NCBI GenBank assembly: GCA_024644285.1
Contig: JAHELH010000174.1
Span: 1 to 5,662, forward strand
DNA from: Paracoccaceae bacterium
Lineage (GTDB): Bacteria > Pseudomonadota > Alphaproteobacteria > Rhodobacterales > Rhodobacteraceae
DNA length: 5,662 nt
Reading direction: 5' to 3'
Shown: positions 1-5,367 of the stretch, piece by piece
Layout: every line of letters starts with the position of its first letter
Numbering within the stretch: the stretch's first letter is position 1
The notes under the pieces: model-generated
What the model was told of the DNA's origin: nothing
Database searches by the model: none
The model's input: only the letters and a program-made list of their open reading frames with translations
Made by a program: the position numbers and the translations under genes

Positions 1-1
1 G

Positions 2-541
2 CTGTTCATGAGCGACGGCTGGTTCACCGAAACCGCGCTGCCCAGGCGGTTGAACGGGGCCGGCGGCGAGATACTGGCGCCGCTGGGTTGCGATCCTGCC
101 CTGCCGCAACTGGCCCGGGGGGTCCTAATGGATGTCTGCGCGCGGCGCGGCTGGCGGCCGGAGGACCTGACGCTGGTGCTGGCCGCGCACGGATCCGGCC
201 GCAGCCGCAACGCGGCGCGCGCGGCGCGGAGTTTCGCCGCGCGGCTGTCCGGCCTGATGCCCCTGCGGGCGATCCGTACCGGTTTCGTGGAAGAGCGGCC
301 ATCAATCGCCGAGGCCGCGCGGGATGCCGGGCCGATCGCGACATGCCTGCCGTTCTTCGCCGCCGCGCTCGGCCATGTGCGGGACGATATCCCGGGCGAA
401 TTGGCCGCGGCGGGGTTCGAGGGCGCGACGCTGGACCCGATCGGCACCGCGTCCGGCATTCCCCGGCTGATCGCCTCGGCCATCGGCCGGACGGCATCGG
501 ACAGGGAGGCGGCCGAACCCGCCGGGGTCAGTCCGGGCTGA
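2..541 (+). CDS. cbiX: CbiX/sirohydrochlorin chelatase-like protein, 3' part (5' end outside window)
   Basis: CbiX-type enzymes insert Co2+ (or Fe2+ in the SirB relatives) into sirohydrochlorin-type tetrapyrroles in the cytoplasm, feeding cobalamin or siroheme synthesis. The frame is open to the left edge. An ATG at position 8 exists, but the codons before it (Leu-Phe) continue a family-like 'LFMSDGWF' stretch, so the true start lies upstream and this ATG is internal. Counting from that Met, residues 1-20 look like the end of a first CbiX domain. A second domain follows, with LVLAAHGSGRSR at about 57-68, FVEERPSI at 93-100 and PFFAAALGHVRDDIP at 115-129. H61 and H123 sit where the family has its metal-site histidines. 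The last ~15 residues are low-complexity. The stop is 14 bases inside the convergent citryl-CoA lyase gene. The two-domain CbiX-like assignment is fairly firm. The actual metal and substrate cannot be told from this fragment. Confidence 0.8.
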   Translation: MFMSDGWFTETALPRRLNGAGGEILAPLGCDPALPQLARGVLMDVCARRGWRPEDLTLVLAAHGSGRSRNAARAARSFAARLSGLMPLRAIRTGFVEERPSIAEAARDAGPIATCLPFFAAALGHVRDDIPGELAAAGFEGATLDPIGTASGIPRLIASAIGRTASDREAAEPAGVSPG

Positions 542-1334
542 AACGCGGCAGGTAGGCCGGCGGCACCGGGCCCTTGTTGCGCCCGCCCTGCTGCATCTGC
601 TCCCAGCCATGGGCCAGGATCCCGACCGAACGGGACAGGCAGAACAGCCCGCGCGCCAGCGGCGCGGGAAAGCCGAGTTCGCAGAAGATCACCGCCGTCG
701 CCCCGTCGATGTTCATCGCGATGGGTGATCCGCGCTGGCGCCCGATCTCGGCCTGCACCGCCTCGCCGATATCGGCGAAGCGGCCCGAAACCGTGCCCGC
801 CTGCGCCGCGTCGCGCACCAGCGCCATAAGGCGCGGCGCGCGCGGATCGACCGGCTTGTGGAACCGGTGGCCGAAGCCAGAGACGATCTTGCCGTGCGCC
901 GCGCGCCAATCGGCGAGCCCGCCGGTCACCGCCGCCTGCATCGCGGAACCGGCATCGAGGCGACCGGCGATGTCGTAATATAGCCCGGCGCATTGCTCTC
1001 CGGCGCCGCCATGGACATCGCCCAGCATGTTGACGCCGGTCGCCATCACGTTGTTCAGCCCCAGCCCGCAGGTGGCCGCCATGCGCGCGGCGGCGATCGA
1101 GGGGGCCTGCGGCCCGTGATCGACGCCGGCGACCAGCGCGCATTCCAGCAGCCGCGCCTGCGCCTCGCCGGGGACATCGCCGCGCAGCATCAGCCAGATC
1201 ATCTGGCCGAAGCCGAGATTGCCGATCAGGTCCTGGACGGGCCGGCCGCGAAACGCGATGCGGCCCGGCGCCATGTCGATGATTGCGGTGCGCCACCAGT
1301 CGCGGACCGCCTTGGCGTCTTCGCTGTCGCTCAT
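528..1334 (-). CDS. Citryl-CoA lyase (citrate synthase-fold protein)
   Basis: The 268-residue protein belongs to the short citrate synthase-like group usually annotated citryl-CoA lyase, which cleaves citryl-CoA to acetyl-CoA and oxaloacetate. It is much shorter than true citrate synthase (about 370-430 residues) because it lacks most of the N-terminal helical region. The catalytic core is intact. D72-H73-G74 resembles the conserved DHG stretch, H108 lies in GDVHGGAGE, H156 in GFGHRFHK followed by DPR, and D210 in NID. The last three match the His, His and Asp triad of citrate synthase. The frame stays open 32 codons further upstream, but that extension is Gly/Arg-rich and unlike the family. 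The ATG at 1334 has an AAAGGAA ribosome site 6 to 7 bases upstream, so it is preferred. The gene follows matB on the same strand after 164 bases, so it may share its transcript or have its own promoter. Another acyl-CoA lyase or condensing reaction on a related substrate is possible. No citrate-activating enzyme is visible nearby. Confidence 0.85.
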   Translation of the reverse strand: MSDSEDAKAVRDWWRTAIIDMAPGRIAFRGRPVQDLIGNLGFGQMIWLMLRGDVPGEAQARLLECALVAGVDHGPQAPSIAAARMAATCGLGLNNVMATGVNMLGDVHGGAGEQCAGLYYDIAGRLDAGSAMQAAVTGGLADWRAAHGKIVSGFGHRFHKPVDPRAPRLMALVRDAAQAGTVSGRFADIGEAVQAEIGRQRGSPIAMNIDGATAVIFCELGFPAPLARGLFCLSRSVGILAHGWEQMQQGGRNKGPVPPAYLPRFSPD

Positions 1335-1340
1335 CCGGTG

Positions 1341-1347
1341 TTCCTTT
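1341..1347 (-). promoter_or_regulatory. Ribosome binding site fixing the citryl-CoA lyase start
   Basis: The minus strand reads AAAGGAA here, ending 6 bases before the ATG at 1334. This selects the start that gives a 268-residue protein over the more upstream in-frame ATG at 1430, which has no comparable site and would add a non-family extension. Confidence 0.6.
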
Positions 1348-1363
1348 GCCCCGGGGCCACCAC

Positions 1364-1378
1364 GCGGGCGCGGCCCGC
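1364..1378. repeat. Short perfect inverted repeat in the matB to citryl-CoA lyase gap
   Basis: GCGGGC, a 3-base loop and GCCCGC form a perfect 6-bp hairpin within the 164-base gap. It lies between the end of matB and the citryl-CoA lyase ribosome site. No T-run follows on the minus strand, so it does not look like an intrinsic terminator for matB. In DNA this GC-rich, such a short hairpin can arise by chance. The rest of the gap (1335-1498) shows nothing else that I can name. Confidence 0.3.
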
Positions 1379-1498
1379 CTTGCCGATTTCCCGGATACTC
1401 GCCGCCCCGCGCAAGGCCGTAAAGGAGCAATCCGGCGTTTCAGCGCGTGGACGGGACCAGAAGCGACATGTGCGCCGCGTCAGGGGCTTGATCGATTG

Positions 1499-3004
1499 CT
1501 ACGCGCCGGCGTACCGGTCGCGCAGGACGTTCTTCTGCACCTTGCCCATGGTGTTGCGCGGCAGGGCGTCGACGATCTCGTAGCGGCGCGGATGCTTGAA
1601 GCGGGCGAGCTTGTCCGCGACCACGTGCGACAAGGTCTCGGGGTCCGGCCGCGCGCCTTTTTCCGGGACCACGGCGGCGATGATCGCCTCGCCGAAATCG
1701 GCGTGGGGAATGCCGAAGACGGCGGATTCCGCGACCCCCGCGATGTCGTTCAGCACGTCCTCGATTTCCTTGGGATAGACGTTGTAGCCGCCGGTGATGA
1801 TCAGGTCCTTGGCGCGGCCGACGATCGAGAGATAGCCGTCGCCCGAGACCTGGCCGAGATCGCCGGTGATGAAGAAGCCGTTGTCGCGCAACTCGGCTGC
1901 GGTCTTTTCCGGCATCCGCCAATAGCCCTTGAAGACGTTCGGGCCGCGCACCTCGATCATGCCGACCTCGGCTTGCGCGACCGGATCGCCCGTCTCGGGG
2001 TTCGTCAGGCGGACCTCGACCCCGGGCAGCGGCTGGCCGACGGTGCCGGCGCGGCGCTCGCCGTCATAGGGGTTCGAGGTGATCATGTTGGTCTCGGTCA
2101 TGCCGTAGCGTTCGAGGATGTGGTGCCCGGTGCGCCGGGTGAAGGCGAGGTGGGTTTCCGCCAGCAGCGGCGCGCTGCCGGAGATGAAGAGGCGCATGTT
2201 CGCCGCCCGTTCCCGGGTCAGGCGCGGGTCGGCCAGAAGGCGGGTGTAGAAGGTGGGCACGCCCATCAGCAGCGTCGCCTTCGGAAGGGCGGCGAGGATC
2301 GCGTCGAGGTCGAAGGCTGGCATGAAGTGCACGCGCGCACCCGCGATCAGCGAGGTGTTGAGCGCCACGAAAAGGCCGTGCGTGTGGAAGATCGGCAGGG
2401 CGTGGATCAGCACGTCGCCCTCGGTGATCCGCCAGTGAGACGTCAACGTGCGGGCGTTCGACAGCAGGTTGTCGTGGGTCAGCATCGCGCCTTTCGACCG
2501 GCCGGTGGTGCCGGAGGTATAAAGTAGCGCGGCGAGATCGCCTGGGTCACGCTGAACCGTGTCGAATGTCGCCGGCCGTTCGGCGAGGCCGCCGGTCAGG
2601 GTGCCCGAGCCGTCTGTCCCGAGCGTCAGCAATGTTGCGCCGACCTGTCCTGCGAGACCGGCCATCGCGGCGGCCGAGCCCGGATCGCACACGATCACCT
2701 TGGGTTCCGCGTCGCCGACGAAATACGCGACCTCGTCGCGGGTATAGGCGGTGTTGAGCGGCAGGAAGACGCCGCCCGCCTGGATCGTCGCGATGTAGAG
2801 CGCCACCATCTCGACCGATTTCGGCGCCTGCACGACGACGCGGTCTCCGGGCGTCAGGCCGTTTTCCGTCAGGACATGCGCCAGGCGGGCGGCCATCGCG
2901 AGAAACCCGTCAAAGGACAGGTCCGACGCGCCGGTGCGCTGGATGAAGGGTGCGGTGTTGCCTGCATGGGCGGCGGCAAGAGTGTCGTAGAGATGATTGC
3001 TCAA
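1499..3004 (-). CDS. matB: Malonyl-CoA synthetase (malonate--CoA ligase) MatB
   Basis: MatB is a cytoplasmic ANL-superfamily enzyme that activates malonate with ATP to malonyl-AMP, then transfers it to CoA to give malonyl-CoA. The 501 residues match the family length (about 504 in Rhizobium). The start MSNHLYD and many internal blocks resemble Rhizobium MatB as I remember it. Visible motifs are the P-loop TSGTTGRSKG at 163-172, IHALPIFHTHGLF at about 200-212, R271 in RLFISGSAPL (the position of the malonate-binding Arg), YGMTETN at 300-306, GD at 381-382, R397 in the hinge region, and K488 in NTMGKVQK (the catalytic adenylation Lys). No key residue is missing. The start is TTG at 3004-3002. 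It overlaps the stop of the upstream matA-like gene in the string TTGA, which points to translational coupling. AAGG lies about 10 bases upstream. The family-typical N-terminus supports the TTG. Confidence 0.95.
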   Translation of the reverse strand: MSNHLYDTLAAAHAGNTAPFIQRTGASDLSFDGFLAMAARLAHVLTENGLTPGDRVVVQAPKSVEMVALYIATIQAGGVFLPLNTAYTRDEVAYFVGDAEPKVIVCDPGSAAAMAGLAGQVGATLLTLGTDGSGTLTGGLAERPATFDTVQRDPGDLAALLYTSGTTGRSKGAMLTHDNLLSNARTLTSHWRITEGDVLIHALPIFHTHGLFVALNTSLIAGARVHFMPAFDLDAILAALPKATLLMGVPTFYTRLLADPRLTRERAANMRLFISGSAPLLAETHLAFTRRTGHHILERYGMTETNMITSNPYDGERRAGTVGQPLPGVEVRLTNPETGDPVAQAEVGMIEVRGPNVFKGYWRMPEKTAAELRDNGFFITGDLGQVSGDGYLSIVGRAKDLIITGGYNVYPKEIEDVLNDIAGVAESAVFGIPHADFGEAIIAAVVPEKGARPDPETLSHVVADKLARFKHPRRYEIVDALPRNTMGKVQKNVLRDRYAGA

Positions 3005-3336
3005 GGGTTGCGTGCCTTATTCTGTCGCGCCTTTTTCGCCCGCGCCGCGGCCCGGAACGAGGGCGCCGTCGATATTTCGCCGTGCTGGACGAATCGCTCG
3101 TGGTTCTGCTCGATCTGGCCGAGATCGTACTGGTAGTTGACCATCGCCCCGCGCGATTGCCGCAACCCATTCTCGCTCAGGCCGGCACCCGGATGCACGG
3201 CGCAAATCTCGCCCTCGGCATCCAGAAGCGCCAGGCACATTTCCTTGAGGCTGCGATTGTCGCGCGTCCTTGGGCGGGCCGGGCGACGCTCGAAAATCGA
3301 TGTCAGCATGTCGCCAAGAAAGCTGCGCTGGGCCAT
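3001..3336 (-). CDS. matA: Internally deleted malonyl-CoA decarboxylase (MatA) remnant, frame intact
   Basis: Full-length malonyl-CoA decarboxylase (about 420-490 residues) converts malonyl-CoA to acetyl-CoA and CO2, and is encoded next to matB in mat operons. This product has only 111 residues. Residues 4-43 (SFLGDMLTSIFERR, then SLKEMCLALLDAEGE) look like the extreme N-terminus of the bacterial enzyme. Residues 53-90 (LSENGLRQSRGAMVNYQYDL, then IEQNHERFVQHGEIS) look like its extreme C-terminus, which in the family carries the MVNYLYD-type motif. The apparent junction is near residues 43-48. Everything between is absent, including the catalytic Ser and the His of the F-H-L-x-N-G-A motif, so decarboxylase activity is not expected. 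The tail is Lys/Arg-rich. The frame is unbroken. It begins 10 bases after the YciI stop, and its TGA overlaps the matB TTG. It may be a decayed gene, a small protein kept to couple translation to matB, or an assembly collapse. The family assignment is from memory of family sequences, not a search. Confidence 0.75.
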   Translation of the reverse strand: MAQRSFLGDMLTSIFERRPARPRTRDNRSLKEMCLALLDAEGEICAVHPGAGLSENGLRQSRGAMVNYQYDLGQIEQNHERFVQHGEISTAPSFRAAARAKKARQNKARNP

Positions 3337-3346
3337 CTGGTCAACT

Positions 3347-3733
3347 TTATGAAAGCGCCACGGCCTGACCCGAGAACCGGACCGACAGCGTCAGCGAGCC
3401 CTCGTTGATCAGCCACTTGCGCAGGGTGAAGCTGCGGGCGCCGGCCTTGTGCATCGGGTCGTTTCGGGCGAGTTCCCTCGCGTGCTCGAACGACCGGGCG
3501 CGGTAGACGATCATCCCCATGCCCTGCATCTCTTCGCCAGTTTCGTCCGACATCGGGCCGGCGAAAACCAGCGCGCCCTCGGCTTCCAGCTTGGCCTGGT
3601 AGGCCAGATGGTCCGGCAGCGCCGCCTTGACGGCAGCGCCATCGCCGCCAGGCACCGAGTGAACGACGAAGAGCTCCAGCGCGAGCGCGCCGCGGGCGCG
3701 GGCTTCGGACTTGTAGGCTTCCCATTTCGGCAT
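3347..3733 (-). CDS. YciI-family (YCII-related domain) protein
   Basis: The 128-residue soluble protein has a dimeric alpha+beta barrel fold of the YciI type, whose biochemical role is mostly unknown. The core runs from about residue 19 to 108. It has LELFVVHSV at 19-27, DHLAYQAKLEAEGALVFAGP at 41-60, SDETGEEMQGMGMIVYRA at 62-79 and a C-terminal LARNDPMHKAGARSFTLRKW at 88-107. H25 and the D92-P93 pair are at positions where YciI proteins have a conserved His and Asp. There is no signal peptide or membrane segment. GGAG lies 8 bases before the ATG, supporting the start. It is the first gene of the minus-strand unit and is followed after 10 bases by the matA remnant. It probably serves malonate or related acid metabolism, perhaps on a small acid intermediate. 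That role rests on context alone. Confidence 0.85.
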   Translation of the reverse strand: MPKWEAYKSEARARGALALELFVVHSVPGGDGAAVKAALPDHLAYQAKLEAEGALVFAGPMSDETGEEMQGMGMIVYRARSFEHARELARNDPMHKAGARSFTLRKWLINEGSLTLSVRFSGQAVALS

Positions 3734-3822
3734 CTGACGCGCTCCAGTTTAAAAACATCGATTTTATTTGACTTCTAATTTTTTTATCGGCAAAAATCCG
3801 TTTGATCAAGCTGGAGGATTCG
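3734..3822. promoter_or_regulatory. AT-rich divergent promoter region
   Basis: This 89-base spacer separates the YciI-matA-matB unit (leftward) from the FAH-RutE-OsmC unit (rightward) and must hold at least one promoter. Positions 3745-3800 are about three-quarters A/T, in sharp contrast to the GC-rich coding DNA on both sides. On the minus strand, TAAAAT (plus coordinates 3761-3766) fits a -10 box about 28 bases before the YciI start, without a convincing -35. On the plus strand, TTGACT at 3768-3773 resembles a -35, without a clear -10 at normal spacing. The palindromes ATCGAT (3757-3762) and TTGATCAA (3802-3809) are possible operator half-sites. The promoter role is inferred from gene orientation and composition. 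Confidence 0.6.
3813..3817 (+). promoter_or_regulatory. Ribosome binding site fixing the FAH-family start
   Basis: GGAGG stands 5 bases before the ATG at 3823. It selects that codon over the in-frame TTG at 3802, which would place this strong site inside the coding region and add seven residues not needed by the family. Confidence 0.75.
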
Positions 3823-4704
3823 ATGCGTCTGCTGGTGGGGAGCGTTGCCGGAAAACGAGGCGTCTTCGCGGTCGATGGGGAAAAAGCGGTCGATCTGAGC
3901 GCCGCGATTCCGGATATCGGCAGCGATCTGACGGGCCTGATCGCGGATGCCGCGTTGATGAAGCAGGCGGAAAAGGCGGCGTCGGGCGGAGCAACCGTCG
4001 ACATGGCGGATATCACGCCCGCGCTTCCGGTCACGGAGCCGCCGACGATCATCTGCCTCGGCCTGAACTACACCGACCACATCAAGGAAGGCGGCTACGA
4101 CATCCCCGACTACCCGGCGCTGTTCATGCGCGGGCGGCAGTCGATCATGGCCGCCGGCGAGCCGATGGTGCGGCCGAGCTGTTCCGAGCGGCTGGACTAC
4201 GAGGCCGAGCTGATGGTGATCATCGGCAAGGGAGGGCGGCATATCCGGGAAGATGACGCGCTGGATCATGTCTTCGGTTACACCGTGTTCAACGACGGCT
4301 CGGTGCGCGACTACCAGCGCAAGACGCACCAGTGGACGCCGGGCAAGAATTTCGACCAGACCGGGGCGATCGGGCCAGTGGTGGTGACGCCGGACGAGGT
4401 GCCGCCGGGCGCCTCGGGTCTGAAGATCGAAAGCCGGGTGGGCGACGAGATCCTGCAAAGCTCGAACACCGGGAACATGATCTGGTCTGCCGCCAGCGCC
4501 ATCTCGATCATCTCGGAATACACGACGCTGCAGCCCGGCGATCACATCGCGCTGGGGACGCCGCCGGGCGTAGGGCACGCCAAGAAGCCGAACCCGCGCT
4601 GGCTGCGGCCCGGCGAGACGGTCGAGGTGGAGATCGAGCGCATCGGCATCTGCGCCAGCCCGGTCGTCGACGAATCCGAGTTGGCCAAGCAGGCGGCCGA
4701 GTGA
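3823..4704 (+). CDS. Fumarylacetoacetate hydrolase (FAH) family protein
   Basis: Members of this cytoplasmic, Mg2+- or Mn2+-dependent family cleave C-C bonds in, hydrate or decarboxylate 2-oxo acids; examples are acylpyruvate hydrolases, oxaloacetate decarboxylase and 2-hydroxyhepta-2,4-dienedioate isomerases. The 293 residues have a short N-terminal domain (1-70) and the catalytic FAH domain (about 74-280). Motifs are CLGLNYTDHIKE at 78-89, DYEAEL at 125-130, FGYTVFNDGSVRDYQ at 151-165, GKNFDQTGAIGP at 174-185, SNTGNMIW at 214-221 and LQPGDHIALGTPPGVG at 236-251. E127, E129 and D158 form the expected metal site, and H86 is the usual conserved His. Nothing appears broken. It is the first gene after the divergent promoter, and its TGA shares one base with the ATG of the next gene. 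The precise substrate cannot be read from the sequence; a malonate- or oxaloacetate-related oxo acid would suit the neighbours. Confidence 0.9.
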   Translation: MRLLVGSVAGKRGVFAVDGEKAVDLSAAIPDIGSDLTGLIADAALMKQAEKAASGGATVDMADITPALPVTEPPTIICLGLNYTDHIKEGGYDIPDYPALFMRGRQSIMAAGEPMVRPSCSERLDYEAELMVIIGKGGRHIREDDALDHVFGYTVFNDGSVRDYQRKTHQWTPGKNFDQTGAIGPVVVTPDEVPPGASGLKIESRVGDEILQSSNTGNMIWSAASAISIISEYTTLQPGDHIALGTPPGVGHAKKPNPRWLRPGETVEVEIERIGICASPVVDESELAKQAAE

Positions 4705-5360
4705 TGAGCGAAGGGTCGCACGATATCCGCCGCGCGCGTGCGCAGAAGGCGGTGCGCGCCCTGCGCGAGCGGATCGACCGGTTGGACGACGATTCCATCG
4801 ACCTGATCCTGCGCGACGCGCGGTCACACTATGCCTGGAGCGACAAGCCGGTCAGCGAAGAGACGCTGCGGGCGCTGTTCGAGATCACGATCTCCGGGCC
4901 GACCAGCATGAACAGCTGCCCGGCGCGGTTCGTTTTCGTCGTCAGCGAGGTGGCGAAGGACCGGCTGGCCAAGGCACTGAAGGCCAAGAACATCGACAAG
5001 ATGCGCGAAGCGCCGGTGACAGCCATCGTCGCCTGGGATCCGCAGTTCTGGCAGAAGCTCGACTTCCTGTTCCCGCACGACGACCGCAAGCCGTTGTTCG
5101 CTGGCAAGGAGAAGTTCGCGCACGACACCGCGTTCCGAAACTCGACCCTGCAAGGCGCGTATTTCATGATCGCGGCGCGGGCGCTGGGGCTGGATGTGGG
5201 CGCCATGTCGGGGTTCTCGAACGAGATCGTCGACAAGGAATTCTTCACCGAGAACGGCTGGAAGTCGAATTTCCTGATAAACTTTGGCTACGCCGACGAA
5301 ACCGCGCTGTTCCAGAAACTGCCGCGGTTCTCGTTCGAAGACGTCTGCCAGATCCTGTGA
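4704..5360 (+). CDS. rutE: RutE-like malonic semialdehyde reductase (nitroreductase family)
   Basis: RutE-type enzymes are FMN-dependent nitroreductase-fold proteins that use NAD(P)H to reduce malonic semialdehyde to 3-hydroxypropionate, as in pyrimidine (Rut) breakdown. The 218 residues carry the RutE pattern along the whole length. Visible blocks are ILRDARSHYAW at 35-45, GPTSMNSCPARFVF at 65-78 (FMN-binding loop), APVTAIVAWD at 103-112, LFPHDD at 122-127, TAFRNSTLQGAYF at 142-154, ALGLDVGAMSGF at 160-171 and KSNFLINFGY at 187-196. E. coli RutE has about 196 residues. The extra roughly 22 are an Arg/Lys-rich charged N-terminal helix. The ATG at 4704 overlaps the FAH-family stop by one base (TGATG), which indicates translational coupling and supports this start. 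Reading further upstream in frame would only shadow the FAH gene. No other rut genes are in the window, so a malonate-linked or 3-hydroxypropionate-linked role is more likely than uracil breakdown. Other aldehyde or quinone substrates cannot be excluded. Confidence 0.88.
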   Translation: MSEGSHDIRRARAQKAVRALRERIDRLDDDSIDLILRDARSHYAWSDKPVSEETLRALFEITISGPTSMNSCPARFVFVVSEVAKDRLAKALKAKNIDKMREAPVTAIVAWDPQFWQKLDFLFPHDDRKPLFAGKEKFAHDTAFRNSTLQGAYFMIAARALGLDVGAMSGFSNEIVDKEFFTENGWKSNFLINFGYADETALFQKLPRFSFEDVCQIL

Positions 5361-5367
5361 GGGCGCG

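Noticed and set aside
1364..1378. Hairpin as an intrinsic terminator after matB
   Set aside because: The stem is only 6 bp, no T-run follows on the minus strand, and it lies 120 bases past the matB stop.
1335..1430. A 32-residue N-terminal extension of the citryl-CoA lyase
   Set aside because: It is Gly/Arg-rich, unlike the family, and lacks a good ribosome site, whereas the ATG at 1334 has AAAGGAA at proper spacing.
1283..2527. A 414-codon plus-strand open frame opposite matB
   Set aside because: It is antisense to a clear, motif-complete MatB. Its Arg/Ala/Gly-rich translation shows no family pattern, as expected for a shadow frame in GC-rich DNA.
3303..4052. A 249-codon minus-strand frame crossing the intergenic spacer
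   Set aside because: It reads through the AT-rich promoter region and out of frame through the YciI gene, with no family pattern.
3784..4827. A 347-codon minus-strand open frame opposite the FAH-family gene
   Set aside because: It covers the divergent promoter and the antisense of a well-conserved FAH gene, and its Arg/Asp/His-rich composition is that of a shadow frame.
4332..5360. Longer 342-residue version of the RutE-like protein starting inside the FAH gene
   Set aside because: The first 124 residues read the FAH gene in another frame and look random. The ATG at 4704, overlapping the FAH stop, gives a normal RutE-like length.
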